NCBI RefSeq assembly: GCF_028369065.1
Contig: NZ_JAQNDA010000003.1
Location: 1-64,000 of the forward strand
Source: Marinobacter sp. SS21
Lineage (GTDB): Bacteria; Pseudomonadota; Gammaproteobacteria; Pseudomonadales; Oleiphilaceae
Reading direction: 5' to 3'
DNA length: 64,000 nt
Numbering within the stretch: position 1 is the stretch's first letter; every line of letters begins with the position of its first letter. The position numbers were made by a program, and so were the translations under genes. Under the pieces are notes generated by a model. The model did no database searches and was not told where the DNA came from. It was given only the letters and a program-made list of their open reading frames with translations. Below are positions 44,891 through 55,630 of this stretch, piece after piece.

Positions 44891-45334
44891 CTAAGCCGAA
44901 ATCAGTTCATCGACGCCACGATTGGCCAATTCGTCGGCAAGTTCGTTATCCGGCACACCGGCATGCCCCTTGACCCAATGCCAGTTGACCGTGTGTCGCG
45001 CCACTTCCGCATCCAGCGTCTTCCACAGATCGTCGTTCTTCACCGGTTTGCGGGCAGCGGTTTTCCAGCCGTTTTTCTTCCAGCCGGCCATCCACTCGGT
45101 AATCCCCTTACGGACATACTGTGAATCGGTGTACAACTCCACGGCACAGGCCCGCTTGAGCAGCTTCAGTCCCTGAATGGCCGCCATTAGCTCCATTCGG
45201 TTATTGGTGGTGTTCTTTTCACCACCGTGCAACGTCTTCATGGCATCGCCATAGCGCAGAACCACACCCCAACCGCCGGGACCAGGGTTGCCCTTACAAG
45301 CCCCGTCGGTATACATCACAACCTTGTTTGTCAT
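44891..45334 (-). CDS. rnhA: Ribonuclease HI
   Basis: RNase HI (147 residues) degrades RNA in RNA-DNA hybrids. The catalytic Asp and Glu are in [23 protein letters not shown] and ELYTDSQYV, with the late Asp in [11 protein letters not shown]. The ATG at 45334 is the family start. It overlaps the end of the methyltransferase gene by 41 nt and is followed 12 nt later by dnaQ. Confidence 0.97.
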   Translation of the reverse strand: MTNKVVMYTDGACKGNPGPGGWGVVLRYGDAMKTLHGGEKNTTNNRMELMAAIQGLKLLKRACAVELYTDSQYVRKGITEWMAGWKKNGWKTAARKPVKNDDLWKTLDAEVARHTVNWHWVKGHAGVPDNELADELANRGVDELISA

Positions 45335-46130
45335 TCCGATTCCTAATGGTTCGTATGTATCCTCGCGATGCACCAATCGCCCCCGCTCCAGGTAGAGCAA
45401 CCACGTTATCCGGCCGCCATACCGGTCTTGCCTTGATCAACGCACCGATACGCTTGGTGGCAAGGATACAGTAATAGGCCCCAATCGGCAGGAATCGATG
45501 GCCGCCAAATCGTTCGAGCTTGAAAAACCTTTCAAGTAAATTCTGATTTTGTACTGGCAACCTCATGAAATAGCAGGAGGATTTCTCCACCTCAAAGTCG
45601 AGTAAATTGAGCCAGTCTTCCATCCTGGAGCGGAACAGAAAGCGCCCGCCCCAAGGACCACTCCGATTCCGGCTGAGCAGCTTGCCCAGCCCCCAGAAAC
45701 TCAACGGATTGAAGCCGATAACCACCAGCTGCCCTCCACCCCGCAGGATCCGCGAGGCTTCTCTCACCACCTGGTGGGGATAGGCCGAGAAATCCGCGGT
45801 GTGGTGAAGGATCACCAGATCCATGGAACCATCAAAAAAAGGCAGCTCATCGCCATCGCAAATAACCACGTTCTCCGGAAGGTCCTGGCACCAATGCGGG
45901 GTTGAGATAAACCTGGTTGTGAAATCGCACCCGGCGGCTAGCGGCAAACGATGACTGATGCCCACCTGCAACAGGCGAGCTCCGGGCAGAACGTCCGCCA
46001 GCACCTTGTCCACACAGCGCCGCTGGTCCGAGATCAGGGCACGTCCCAGCGGAGTCTGAAACCATTGTTCGAAACTTTGGTAACGTTCGGAAAAACTAAC
46101 AGTGACCGGTTTCATGGTGCGCTTTCCCAC
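45294..46130 (-). CDS. SAM-dependent methyltransferase (class I)
   Basis: This 278-residue protein has a methyltransferase core: [13 protein letters not shown] near residue 53, [27 protein letters not shown] and [21 protein letters not shown]. The GTG at 46130 has GGAGG 5 nt upstream; MKPVTVSF at 46115 is an alternative. It belongs to a family found between gloB and rnhA in pseudomonads. The substrate is unknown. The gene overlaps rnhA by 41 nt. Confidence 0.85.
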   Translation of the reverse strand: MGKRTMKPVTVSFSERYQSFEQWFQTPLGRALISDQRRCVDKVLADVLPGARLLQVGISHRLPLAAGCDFTTRFISTPHWCQDLPENVVICDGDELPFFDGSMDLVILHHTADFSAYPHQVVREASRILRGGGQLVVIGFNPLSFWGLGKLLSRNRSGPWGGRFLFRSRMEDWLNLLDFEVEKSSCYFMRLPVQNQNLLERFFKLERFGGHRFLPIGAYYCILATKRIGALIKARPVWRPDNVVALPGAGAIGASRGYIRTIRNRNDKQGCDVYRRGL

Positions 46131-46174
46131 AATCGCCTCCGTTATCCCGCCCTGCGATGGTGGTTGTATCCGGG

Positions 46175-46203
46175 TTGGGGCGCGTTATTGATTGTTCTAT
46201 CAT
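46175..46203 (+). promoter_or_regulatory. Candidate gloB promoter
   Basis: TTGGGG (46175-46180) and TATCAT (46198-46203) are 17 nt apart, 35 nt before the gloB ATG. Confidence 0.4.
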
Positions 46204-46238
46204 AGCAGTCACACCCACCAGCTCCTACGTGAGAAAAC

Positions 46239-47033
46239 ATGCTGCGCATCCATCCGATTCCGGCGTTCAACGACAATTACATCTGGTGCCTTTCCGACCG
46301 CGACAGCGGCAAGGCGCTGGTGGTCGACCCCGGCCATGCCAAGCCCGTTCTGGACCACCTGGAACAACAGGGGCTTCGACTAGACACCGTCTTGGTGACC
46401 CACCACCACCCGGATCACGTCGGAGGCATTGCCGAGCTGGCGCGGCACGCGCCCGGCGTGCGGATCGTTGGCCCTCGGACATCGCCCTATCGTGGTTGCA
46501 CCGAATCGGTTGTCGCGGGTGATCGGGTGATGTGGGAAACGCTGGCCTTCACGGTGCTGGAAGTGCCAGGCCACACCCTCGACCATATCGCCTACTTTAC
46601 GGACACGGAGATCCACGGACGCCCCGTTCTTTTTTGTGGCGATACCCTGTTTGTCTGTGGCTGCGGCCGGCTGTTTGAAGGCACACCCTCTCAAATGCGA
46701 TCCTCGCTGGAACACCTTCGCAGCCTGCCCGACGAGACGGCCTTCTACTGCGCCCACGAATACACGCTCGCCAACCTGAAGTATGCACGCCACTTGCTTC
46801 CGCAGGATACCGGATTGGCCCAGTTTGAGGCCGAATGTCAGCGGCGTCGTGATCGCAACGAGCCAACGGTGCCCGGCATTCTGGGGCAGGAACGATCCCT
46901 GAACCCGTTCCTGCGCTGGGACGACCCGGACGTGGTTGCCGCCGCATCTGACTACGCCCGTTGCCATGGCTTGGCGGAGGAAGGAGCGGACGCCGTGTTT
47001 GCTGCGGTACGCCACGGCAAGGACCACTTTTAG
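46239..47033 (+). CDS. gloB: Hydroxyacylglutathione hydrolase (glyoxalase II)
   Basis: GloB (264 residues) hydrolyses S-lactoylglutathione in methylglyoxal detoxification. The metallo-beta-lactamase metal motif [10 protein letters not shown] is intact, as are [29 protein letters not shown] and the C-terminal FLRWDDPDV. It is divergent from the methyltransferase gene with a 108-nt spacer. Confidence 0.96.
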   Translation: MLRIHPIPAFNDNYIWCLSDRDSGKALVVDPGHAKPVLDHLEQQGLRLDTVLVTHHHPDHVGGIAELARHAPGVRIVGPRTSPYRGCTESVVAGDRVMWETLAFTVLEVPGHTLDHIAYFTDTEIHGRPVLFCGDTLFVCGCGRLFEGTPSQMRSSLEHLRSLPDETAFYCAHEYTLANLKYARHLLPQDTGLAQFEAECQRRRDRNEPTVPGILGQERSLNPFLRWDDPDVVAAASDYARCHGLAEEGADAVFAAVRHGKDHF

Positions 47034-47130
47034 GGTCCGTTCACGGCCATCGTTAACAAATCCTCTCAATGGCGTAACGAGAGGCTTCTTGACCCTTCAA
47101 AAACCGTTCCCATAGAATTCAAGCCACTAT

Positions 47131-47190
47131 GTTCCAACCGACGTTTCAACCGACGTTCCAACCGACGTTCCAACTGACGTTCGCACTGAG
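47131..47190. repeat. Five 12-bp tandem repeats upstream of mltD
   Basis: GTTCCAACCGAC units at 47131, 47143, 47155, 47167 and 47179 are contiguous; the last is diverged. They lie within the 311-nt gloB-mltD spacer, which otherwise shows nothing clear. Confidence 0.9.
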
Positions 47191-47344
47191 GTGGCTTTGA
47201 ACCGTTCCTGGAACAGGCTCTGGGGAACCCCGAGGCCAATTAATGCGTTTCAGGAGACGTACAACGACTCCTGACCTACACGACACTCAGGTGCCCAGGG
47301 TTTGTGACCCTGGCGCACTGAACCAACACCGGATCAGCTTTAGT

Positions 47345-49048
47345 ATGATGTCCAGACGTATCACCTGCCTTCTGTTCGCCAGCGCTTTGACCGGCGGATG
47401 CAGCAGCTTCTACCAGAACAACTCCAGTTCAACCAGTGTACTGGAGTCCGAGAGCCTGCAAGTGGCCGCCGGGGACGAAGACCTGGTCAGAGCCATTGAA
47501 TCCGGCAATGGCTCCGGCGACCTGTCCACGGGGCAACTCGATGACTCCATTGATCCGGAGTTGAAAGAAACCGCCGCACAGGCGCGCGCCTCTCTGGAGG
47601 CCGTTCCCCCTCAGGTTGAGGACGACCCGGCCAATCATGACTTGTGGCAGCGGCTCAGAAACGGCTTCCAACTGGACCTGTCGGTGGACAACGAACGGCT
47701 TACCCAGCAATTGGAGTGGTACCAAAGGCACCCCAGTTACCTGGACCGGGTGTCTGAACGAGGCAGCCGCTACCTGCACTACATCATCACGGAGATCGAA
47801 AAGCGTGGCCTGCCGGCGGAGCTGGCCCTGCTTCCGGTGGTCGAGAGCGCGTTCGATCCGTTTGCCTATTCCCACGGCAGGGCGTCGGGACTTTGGCAAT
47901 TCATTCCTTCCACCGGCAAGTACTTTGGTTTGCACCAAAGCTGGTGGCACGACGAACGCCGGGACATAGTCGCCGCCACCGACGCCGCGCTCACCTATCT
48001 GGAGCGGCTCGCCAATCGATTCGATGGCGACTACACCTTGGCACTGGCGGCGTACAACAGTGGGGGTGGTACCGTCTCCAGGGCGATACGGCGTAATAAA
48101 AACGCTGGCAAGCCGACGGATTACTGGTCGCTTGATCTCCCGCGTGAAACCCGCCATTACGTCCCCAAGTTGCTCGCCCTGGCAAAGATCTATAACGATC
48201 CCGGTGCCTATGGCATGAGCCTGCCTGCCCTCGAGGACACACCCTATTTTGAGATCGTGGAAACCGGGTCCCAGCTCGACCTGGCCCAGGCCGCAAACCT
48301 GGCAGGCACTTCCATGGAAGAGATCTATCTGCTGAACCCGTCCTATAACCGCTGGGCAACGACACCGTCAGGGCCCCATAGACTGCTGGTACCAACCACT
48401 AACGCAGACCGCTTCCGTGATGGGTTGGCCAGCCTCCCGGTACAGCAGCGGGTCTCCTGGAACAATTACCAGGTTCAATCCGGCGACAGTCTCATTCGCA
48501 TTGCTCAGAAGTTTGGCACCACACCGGATGTCATCCGTGAGGTCAACAATATGCGAGGCGATCTGATTCGCAGCGGCCAAAGGTTATTGATTCCCACCGC
48601 CAGTAAAGGCGACGCAACCTACTCCCTCAGCCAAAACCAACGGCTGGCGGCAACCCAGTCCCGCGGCGGCAGGAGTGGAAATGGTGAACGTGTGGAACAT
48701 CTGGTGCAAAGCGGCGATACCTTTTGGGACATCGCCCGGGACCATGGAGTAAGCGTGCGGCAAGTAGCCTCCTGGAATAATATGGCACCAGGAGATCCAC
48801 TCATTCCCGGCAAGACACTGGTGTTGTGGTCAAAAACAGCATCCCCCAACAGCACCGCCAGCAACCGCAATAACATGGTGCGCAGAGTCGGCTACCGGGT
48901 GCGCAATGGCGACTCCCTGTGGACTATTGCCAGCCGTTTTTCGGTGGATGTGAGCGATATTGCGAGCTGGAACAACCTGAATACCTCCCGTTATCTGCAA
49001 CCGGGCCAAAGTCTGGTACTCTACGTAGATATTCGAAACAGCAACTAA
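47345..49048 (+). CDS. mltD: Membrane-bound lytic murein transglycosylase D
   Basis: MltD (567 residues) cleaves peptidoglycan glycan strands at the outer membrane's inner face. The lipoprotein signal has a lipobox LTGGC near residue 19, which fixes the start at the ATG-ATG pair at 47345/47348. The catalytic Glu lies near residue 166 in LPVVESAFDP, with GLWQFIPSTGKYFGL following. Three C-terminal LysM domains (about 373-418, 450-495, 517-560) bind glycan; E. coli MltD has fewer. Confidence 0.95.
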   Translation: MMSRRITCLLFASALTGGCSSFYQNNSSSTSVLESESLQVAAGDEDLVRAIESGNGSGDLSTGQLDDSIDPELKETAAQARASLEAVPPQVEDDPANHDLWQRLRNGFQLDLSVDNERLTQQLEWYQRHPSYLDRVSERGSRYLHYIITEIEKRGLPAELALLPVVESAFDPFAYSHGRASGLWQFIPSTGKYFGLHQSWWHDERRDIVAATDAALTYLERLANRFDGDYTLALAAYNSGGGTVSRAIRRNKNAGKPTDYWSLDLPRETRHYVPKLLALAKIYNDPGAYGMSLPALEDTPYFEIVETGSQLDLAQAANLAGTSMEEIYLLNPSYNRWATTPSGPHRLLVPTTNADRFRDGLASLPVQQRVSWNNYQVQSGDSLIRIAQKFGTTPDVIREVNNMRGDLIRSGQRLLIPTASKGDATYSLSQNQRLAATQSRGGRSGNGERVEHLVQSGDTFWDIARDHGVSVRQVASWNNMAPGDPLIPGKTLVLWSKTASPNSTASNRNNMVRRVGYRVRNGDSLWTIASRFSVDVSDIASWNNLNTSRYLQPGQSLVLYVDIRNSN

Positions 49049-49153
49049 GCTCAGTGTATCGCTGTCCGATCGTCGAAGGCGGCCGCTTGACCGGCTTGCC
49101 TGGCGTTCGAATGCACTCCGGTCCGACAACAATAACCCAAACGTGCGAGACCC

Positions 49154-50971
49154 ATGGTAAGAAAAAGGACGTCTTCATCCCGCCACCCGCTCACTCTCCT
49201 GGCTGCCATCCTCTTGGCGCTCCCGCTGCCGACTGCCGCCCAAGAAGCTGAGCCCAAACATGCTATCGCCATGCACGGGACCCCGGCTTACCCGGCAGAC
49301 TTCGAACACTTTGACTATGTAAACCCCGCGGCTCCCAAGGGCGGAACCTTACGACTGAGCGTGGTTGCCAACGGCTTCGACTCCTTCAATCCATTTGTCA
49401 TCCGCGCCGTCGCCGCTGCAGGAATCAATACCTATCTCTATGACACCCTGCTCAAGTCCTCCGCGGACGAGGCCTTCAGTGCTTACGGTCTGATCGCCGA
49501 GTCGGTCGAAACACCAGCTGATCGCAGCTATGTGGCGTTCAACCTCAGGGAATCCGCCAGATTCCAGGACGGCAAGCCAATTACTGCCGAAGATGTCGAA
49601 TTTTCCTTTAATGTGCTGACCACCGAAGGACACCCGTTCTATCGCAATTACTACGGGGACGTATCAAAGGTCACGGTGGAAAACAGTCATCGCATTCGCT
49701 TCGACTTCGGCGACACTGAAAATCGGGAGTTGCCGCTGATCCTTGGTCAGTTTCCGATACTGCCCAAACATTACTGGCAGGAGCGCGAGTTCGGCAAAAA
49801 CGGTTTAACCCCACCGGTGGGTAGCGGGCCCTACCGTATTGGTGAGTTCGATGCCGGCCGCTCCATTACCTATCAGCGCGTTGAAGATTACTGGGCAAAG
49901 GATCTGCCGGTTCGAAAAGGGCAATTCAATTTCGACCGAGTCCGCTACGACTACTACACCGACGATACGGTGGCGCTCGAATCGTTCAAGGCGGGTAATT
50001 ACGACTTCCGCCTGGAATCCTCGGCCAAAAACTGGGCCACCGCCTACACCGGGGACAAGTTCGACAAGGGCGAGATCGTAACCGAGGCAGTCGTCCACCA
50101 CCGGCCCGTGGGGCTGCAGGGCTTTGCCTTCAACACCCGTCAACCGCAGTTTGCCGACCGCAGGGTACGCCAGGCGCTGGCCTACGCCTTCGACTTTGGC
50201 TGGGCCAACACCAACCTGTTTTTCGATCAGTACACCCGTACTGACAGTTACTTTGAGAACAGTGAACTGGCATCGACCGGTTTACCCCAAGGTGACGAGC
50301 TGGCCATTCTCGAACCTTTCCGGGATCAGCTGCCCCCGGACGTTTTCGAATCGGTGTACACACCTCCCTCGACCAATGGCAGTAGCAGCCTGCGGGACAA
50401 TCTCCGCACGGCCTTCAACCTATTAAAAGAAGCCGGCTACGAAATCCGGAACCGGCAGATGGTCAATGTGGAGACCGGCGAGCCGCTTCGCTTCGAGATT
50501 CTGCTGGCCCAGAAAAACTTCGAACGGGTGGTACTACCCTTTGAAACAAATCTTGAGAAACTCGGAATTGAGGTCGACGTGCGCCTGGTGGATACCACCC
50601 AATATATCCAACGGGTCCGTAACTTTGACTTCGACATCGTCACCCAGGTTTTCCCGCAATCGGATTCACCCGGCAACGAGCAGCGTGATTTTTGGTCATC
50701 CCAAAGTGTCGACGCAACCGGTTCGCGAAACATCATAGGGGTGAATAACCCGGTGGTGGACCAACTCATTGATCTGGTAATTCAGGCACCGGACCGGGAA
50801 TCGCTGGTACACCGAGTGCGCGCGCTGGACCGTGTACTACTCCATGGCCACTACACCATTCCCCAATGGCACCTGACCAAGGATCGCATCGCTTACCGGG
50901 CACATCTGCAGCGGCCTGAGGTGACGCCCAAAGACGGCATCGACCTGGATAACTGGTGGATTGAGCAATAA
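49154..50971 (+). CDS. yejA: Peptide ABC transporter substrate-binding protein (YejA/NppA type)
   Basis: This 605-residue periplasmic protein has a signal peptide (cleavage likely after TAA near residue 29) and the SBP family 5 pattern: GGTLRLSVVANGFDSFNPFV, the RDG/PITAEDVEFSF region and LIDLVIQAPDRESLV. It should bind oligopeptide-like ligands; E. coli YejABEF and Pseudomonas Npp import microcin C and uridyl-peptide antibiotics. Only one binding protein is present here, whereas P. aeruginosa has two. yejB follows at 3 nt. Confidence 0.93.
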   Translation: MVRKRTSSSRHPLTLLAAILLALPLPTAAQEAEPKHAIAMHGTPAYPADFEHFDYVNPAAPKGGTLRLSVVANGFDSFNPFVIRAVAAAGINTYLYDTLLKSSADEAFSAYGLIAESVETPADRSYVAFNLRESARFQDGKPITAEDVEFSFNVLTTEGHPFYRNYYGDVSKVTVENSHRIRFDFGDTENRELPLILGQFPILPKHYWQEREFGKNGLTPPVGSGPYRIGEFDAGRSITYQRVEDYWAKDLPVRKGQFNFDRVRYDYYTDDTVALESFKAGNYDFRLESSAKNWATAYTGDKFDKGEIVTEAVVHHRPVGLQGFAFNTRQPQFADRRVRQALAYAFDFGWANTNLFFDQYTRTDSYFENSELASTGLPQGDELAILEPFRDQLPPDVFESVYTPPSTNGSSSLRDNLRTAFNLLKEAGYEIRNRQMVNVETGEPLRFEILLAQKNFERVVLPFETNLEKLGIEVDVRLVDTTQYIQRVRNFDFDIVTQVFPQSDSPGNEQRDFWSSQSVDATGSRNIIGVNNPVVDQLIDLVIQAPDRESLVHRVRALDRVLLHGHYTIPQWHLTKDRIAYRAHLQRPEVTPKDGIDLDNWWIEQ

Positions 50972-50974
50972 GCC

Positions 50975-52054
50975 ATGGGCGCCTATATTCTCCGCCGTCT
51001 GGCCCTCATTATTCCGACCCTGATCGGCATCATGCTGCTCAATTTCATCATCGTTCAAGCCGCCCCGGGTGGGCCTATTGAACAGTTCATCGCTGAGATG
51101 GAAGGTCATGGCGGCAGCGCACTCGCCCGCGCGGGTGGCGGTGGCGGCAGCGAAGTCGCCGCCGGGTCTGGCGATAGCCGGGGCTCGCGCGGCATCCCCC
51201 CCGAGCTGCTGAAGGAACTGGAGGTCATGTACGGTTTCGACAAGCCTCCCCATGAGCGCTTCCTGAAAATGCTCGGGGACTACGCGACCTTCGATTTCGG
51301 AGATTCGTTCTACCGCGACCGATCGGTGATCGAACTGATCATCGACAAGATGCCGGTTTCGATTTCACTCGGCCTCTGGTCCACGCTGATTATCTATCTC
51401 ATTTCCATACCGCTGGGTATCAGAAAAGCCGTTACCGACGGCTCCCGTTTCGACGTCTGGACCAGTTCGATGATCGTGGTGGGTTATGCGATCCCCGGCT
51501 TCCTGTTCGCCTTCCTGCTCATCGTGTTGTTCGCCGGCGGTACCTATTTCGATTTCTTTCCGCTCCGAGGCCTGACCTCACCCAATTGGGAGGAGCTTAA
51601 CTGGTATCAGAAGATCGTGGATTATTTCTGGCATCTGACCTTGCCGGTAACGGCCAACGTCATTGGCGGGTTTGCCACCCTCACCCTGCTGACCAAAAAC
51701 TCATTCCTCGATGAAATCGGCAAACAGTATGTGGTCACCGCCCGTGCCAAGGGACTTGAGGAGCGCCGGGTGCTCTATGGTCATGTCTTCCGCAATGCCA
51801 TGCTGATCGTAATCGCCAGCCTGCCCGGAGTTTTGGTGGCCCTGTTCTTCACCGGCTCATTGCTGATCGAAGTTATTTTCTCGCTGGACGGGCTGGGACT
51901 GCTGGGCTTCGAGGCGGCACTGAATCGGGACTATCCGGTAATCTTTGGCACCTTGTTCATCTTTACCCTTATGGGGCTGATCCTCAAGCTGATCAGCGAC
52001 ATCACCTACGTGCTGGTTGATCCGCGTATCGACTTTGAGAGTCGGGAGGGCTGA
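50975..52054 (+). CDS. yejB: Peptide ABC transporter permease YejB
   Basis: This 359-residue permease has the DppB-type fold: first helix [18 protein letters not shown], a Gly/Ser-rich periplasmic loop (about residues 45-72) as in E. coli YejB, and the EAA-loop [18 protein letters not shown]. The end [13 protein letters not shown] is conserved. It is the second gene of yejABEF. Confidence 0.94.
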   Translation: MGAYILRRLALIIPTLIGIMLLNFIIVQAAPGGPIEQFIAEMEGHGGSALARAGGGGGSEVAAGSGDSRGSRGIPPELLKELEVMYGFDKPPHERFLKMLGDYATFDFGDSFYRDRSVIELIIDKMPVSISLGLWSTLIIYLISIPLGIRKAVTDGSRFDVWTSSMIVVGYAIPGFLFAFLLIVLFAGGTYFDFFPLRGLTSPNWEELNWYQKIVDYFWHLTLPVTANVIGGFATLTLLTKNSFLDEIGKQYVVTARAKGLEERRVLYGHVFRNAMLIVIASLPGVLVALFFTGSLLIEVIFSLDGLGLLGFEAALNRDYPVIFGTLFIFTLMGLILKLISDITYVLVDPRIDFESREG

Positions 52055-52055
52055 C

Positions 52056-53084
52056 ATGAAAGGCTTCAACCTGACCCCCATTCAGCAACGCAGGCTTACC
52101 AATTTCAAGCGCAACCGCCGTGGCTTTTGGTCACTCTGGATCTTTCTCGCGCTGTTCCTGCTTACGCTGGGAGCAGAGCTGATTGCCAATGACAAACCGC
52201 TGTTACTGTCCTACCAGGGTGACTGGTATGCCCCAGTGTTCCAGACCATTCCGGAGGAAAACTTTGGCGGCTTCCTTCCCACCGAGGCGGACTACCGGGA
52301 TCCGTTCATTCGCGACGAAATTCAGGCCAACGGCTGGATGCTCTGGCCACCCATTCATTTCAGCTACGACACCATCAATTTCGACCTGGACGTGCCCTCT
52401 CCGGCGCCACCCTCGGCAGAGAACTGGCTGGGCACCGATGACCAGGGGCGGGATGTGGCAGCCAGGGTTATCTACGGTTTCAGGATTTCGGTGCTGTTCG
52501 GGCTCATTCTGACCATCATGAGCTGCATTGTGGGCATCGCGGTCGGTGCGATCCAGGGTTATTACGGTGGCAAGATTGATTTGCTGGGACAACGCTTCAT
52601 CGAGATCTGGTCGGGCCTGCCAGCGCTTTACCTGCTGATTATCCTGTCCAGCATCGTGCAACCGAACTTCTGGTGGCTGTTGGGGATTATGCTGCTGTTC
52701 AGCTGGATGGGGTTAGTGGATGTGGTACGAGCCGAGTTCCTGCGGGCAAGGAATTTCGAGTACGTTCGCGCCGCCCGAGCGCTCGGCCTGGGTAACAGCA
52801 AGATCATGTTCCGCCATATTCTCCCCAATGCCATGGTCGCCACCCTGACCTTTCTGCCATTTATCCTGACCGGTGCCATCACTGGTCTGACCTCCCTCGA
52901 CTTTCTCGGATTCGGCCTACCGCCAGGGTCGCCCTCCCTGGGCGAACTCATTGCCCAGGGGAAATCGAACCTGCATGCACCCTGGCTCGGCATTTCTGCC
53001 TTTGTCAGCCTGGCGCTCATGCTGACCCTGCTGGTGTTCGTAGGCGAGGCGGTCAGGGATGCCTTCGATCCAAGGAAAAACTGA
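52056..53084 (+). CDS. yejE: Peptide ABC transporter permease YejE
   Basis: This 342-residue DppC-type permease starts MKGFNLTPIQQRRLTNFKRN. It has the large insert before the core (PPIHFSYDTINFDLDVPSPAPP, WLGTDDQGRDV), typical of YejE, and the EAA-loop FEYVRAARALGLGNSKIM. The ATG at 52056 follows GGGAGGG and lies 1 nt after the yejB stop. Confidence 0.94.
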   Translation: MKGFNLTPIQQRRLTNFKRNRRGFWSLWIFLALFLLTLGAELIANDKPLLLSYQGDWYAPVFQTIPEENFGGFLPTEADYRDPFIRDEIQANGWMLWPPIHFSYDTINFDLDVPSPAPPSAENWLGTDDQGRDVAARVIYGFRISVLFGLILTIMSCIVGIAVGAIQGYYGGKIDLLGQRFIEIWSGLPALYLLIILSSIVQPNFWWLLGIMLLFSWMGLVDVVRAEFLRARNFEYVRAARALGLGNSKIMFRHILPNAMVATLTFLPFILTGAITGLTSLDFLGFGLPPGSPSLGELIAQGKSNLHAPWLGISAFVSLALMLTLLVFVGEAVRDAFDPRKN

Positions 53085-53085
53085 G

Positions 53086-54720
53086 ATGTCAGAACTGCTC
53101 ACGATTTCCAACCTGTCCATCCGTTTTGGCGGCGGCAATAACGTCGTCAATGACGTCTCCCTGTCGGTTTCTCCTTCTGAAACCGTCGCCCTGGTGGGCG
53201 AAAGTGGCTCCGGCAAGTCCATCACCGCGCTTTCGATTCTTCAATTGCTGGACAGCCGCCACGTTGACTACCCTTCGGGCGAAATTCGGTTCGGCGGGGA
53301 AAACCTGCTGAAGGTGTCCGAGCGCAGACTCAGACAGATCCGGGGCCAGAAGATCAGCATGATCTTCCAGGAACCGATGACGTCCCTTAATCCCCTCCAC
53401 ACCATCGAAAAACAGATCACTGAAACCCTCGAGCTGCATCGGGGCATGCGCGGCCCACAGGCTCGAGCCCGTTGCATTGAACTGCTCGATCTGGTTGGCA
53501 TTCCCAGCCCCAAAGACCGGCTCTCCAGCTACCCCCATCAGCTCTCCGGGGGCCAGAAGCAAAGGGTGATGATCGCCATGGCGCTGGCCAATGAACCTGA
53601 GCTGCTGATCGCGGACGAACCGACTACGGCGTTGGACGTTACTGTGCAGAAACAGGTGCTGGAATTGCTGGGCCAGCTGCAGAAAAAATTGGGCATGGCA
53701 ATCCTGCTGATCACCCACGATTTGAGCATTGTCCGCCGCTATGCCGACCGGGTTGCGGTGATGGAAAAAGGCAGCCTGGTGGAAGAGGCCGATACCGAAA
53801 CCTTATTTGCCTCCCCAGCCCACCCCTATACCCAGCGTCTGCTGAACGCCGAGCCTCATGGTCAGCCGCCCACTGGCACCGGAGTGCCCGAAACACTACT
53901 CAGCGTCGATCGCCTCAATGTTCGCTTTCCCACGGCTAAAAACTGGCTCGGCCGCACACGCGCCTGGTTTCATGCGGTTCAGGAGGTTTCGTTTCAGCTG
54001 AATAGAGGCGAGACCCTGGGGATCGTGGGTGAGAGTGGCAGCGGCAAGACCACCATCGGTCATGCCCTCCTCAAACTGACGACCTGTGACGGCAGCGTCG
54101 CATTGGGCGGTCAGGAACTGACTCCGCTGAACCAGAGGCAGTTCCGGCCCTATCGGCGAAATATCCAGATTGTATTCCAGGATCCGTTTGGCAGTCTGAG
54201 CCCGCGCATGTCCATCTCCGAGATCATCCGGGAGGGTCTGGAAATCCATGAGCCCGATCAGCCCATAGAGGCCCACGAACAGAAGGTGATGCAGGCGTTA
54301 CAGGAGGTTGGCCTCGATCCTGCCGCCAGACACCGCTACCCCCATGAGTTTTCCGGCGGCCAACGGCAACGCATCGCCATTGCCAGGGCGTTGGTACTGC
54401 AACCGGAACTCATCGTGTTGGACGAGCCGACCTCTGCCCTGGATCGTACGGTGCAACGGCAAGTCATCGAGCTGCTCCGTGACCTTCAGTCCCGGTATCG
54501 ATTGAGTTACCTGTTCATCAGCCATGACCTTGCAGTGGTGCGAGCCTTAAGCCATAAGCTGCTGGTGCTGCGTCATGGAAAGGTCATCGAATATGGCGAT
54601 GCTGGAGCAATCTTTACCCAGCCGCAGACGGACTACACCCGGGAACTGCTGAACGCGGCCTTCTTTTACCAAACTGCGGATTTGCAAGCGCCAAACCCGT
54701 CAGGCACTACGACCAATTGA
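53086..54720 (+). CDS. yejF: Peptide ABC transporter, fused ATPases YejF
   Basis: This 544-residue protein contains two complete ABC ATPase domains. Walker A motifs are GESGSGKSITALS (about 38) and GESGSGKTTIGHAL (about 316); signatures are LSGGQKQRVMIA and FSGGQRQRIAIA; Walker B regions are LLIADEPTTALD and IVLDEPTSALD. It powers YejBE. The ATG is 1 nt after the yejE stop. fabI follows at 64 nt. Confidence 0.95.
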   Translation: MSELLTISNLSIRFGGGNNVVNDVSLSVSPSETVALVGESGSGKSITALSILQLLDSRHVDYPSGEIRFGGENLLKVSERRLRQIRGQKISMIFQEPMTSLNPLHTIEKQITETLELHRGMRGPQARARCIELLDLVGIPSPKDRLSSYPHQLSGGQKQRVMIAMALANEPELLIADEPTTALDVTVQKQVLELLGQLQKKLGMAILLITHDLSIVRRYADRVAVMEKGSLVEEADTETLFASPAHPYTQRLLNAEPHGQPPTGTGVPETLLSVDRLNVRFPTAKNWLGRTRAWFHAVQEVSFQLNRGETLGIVGESGSGKTTIGHALLKLTTCDGSVALGGQELTPLNQRQFRPYRRNIQIVFQDPFGSLSPRMSISEIIREGLEIHEPDQPIEAHEQKVMQALQEVGLDPAARHRYPHEFSGGQRQRIAIARALVLQPELIVLDEPTSALDRTVQRQVIELLRDLQSRYRLSYLFISHDLAVVRALSHKLLVLRHGKVIEYGDAGAIFTQPQTDYTRELLNAAFFYQTADLQAPNPSGTTTN

Positions 54721-54784
54721 GCGTTACCCCTGCCTGTTCCATTCGGGGATAATGCGCTAAAACCGTCACACAGGGAGAATTGAA

Positions 54785-55570
54785 ATGGGATTACTCAGCG
54801 GCAAGCGTGCCCTGATTGTTGGAGTGGCCAGTAAGCATTCCATCGCAGCTGGCATCGCCGAAGCGTTCTATCAGCAAGGCGCGGAGCTGGCATTCACCTA
54901 CCAGAATGACAAGCTGAAGTCGCGGGTAGAAAAGTTTGCCGAAGGCTGGGGCAGTAATCTGACCTTTCCTTGCGACGTCGCCAGCGACCAGGAAATCGAA
55001 CAGGTCTTTGCATCACTGAGTGAGCATTGGGACCACATCGATATCATAGTGCATTCGGTTGGCTTCGCACCGGCCCATGAGCTGGACGGTAATTACGTCG
55101 ACGTCACCACCCGTGACGGCTTCAAGATTGCCCATGACATCAGTTCCTACAGTTTTGTTGCACTGGCCAAGGGCGCCCGCAACATGCTCAGCGAGAACAG
55201 CTCCATGCTGACCTTGAGCTACCTGGGTGCGGAAAAGGTGTTGCCGAACTACAACGTCATGGGGCTGGCCAAGGCCTCTTTAGAAGCCAATGTCCGTTTC
55301 ATGGCTTCCAGCCTGGGCCAGGATGGTGTACGGGTGAACGGTATTTCGGCCGGTCCAATCAAAACCCTGGCCGCTTCCGGCATCAAGAGTTTCCGGCGCA
55401 TGCTGGCCGAGAACGCCAAGCGGGCGCCACTCAAACGCAACGTGACCACCGAGGAAGTGGGTAATGCTGCCGCCTTCCTTTGTTCTGACCTGGCCAGTGG
55501 CATCACCGGTGAGATCCTGCATGTGGATGCAGGCTTCAGCGTGACCGCCATGGGTGACCTGGAAGACTGA
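54785..55570 (+). CDS. fabI: Enoyl-[acyl-carrier-protein] reductase (NADH)
   Basis: FabI (261 residues) performs the last reduction in each round of fatty acid elongation and is the triclosan/isoniazid-class drug target. Motifs include [23 protein letters not shown] and the YX6K catalytic pair in [14 protein letters not shown]. The spacer holds a GATAAT hexamer at 54748-54753, a likely -10, so it may have its own promoter as well as read-through from yejABEF. Confidence 0.97.
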   Translation: MGLLSGKRALIVGVASKHSIAAGIAEAFYQQGAELAFTYQNDKLKSRVEKFAEGWGSNLTFPCDVASDQEIEQVFASLSEHWDHIDIIVHSVGFAPAHELDGNYVDVTTRDGFKIAHDISSYSFVALAKGARNMLSENSSMLTLSYLGAEKVLPNYNVMGLAKASLEANVRFMASSLGQDGVRVNGISAGPIKTLAASGIKSFRRMLAENAKRAPLKRNVTTEEVGNAAAFLCSDLASGITGEILHVDAGFSVTAMGDLED

Positions 55571-55630
55571 GTTTCGAGGACTGTTGGAATGCGGTGATTG
55601 GCCGCCTTCCAACTCCCGAACCCAGGGGCG

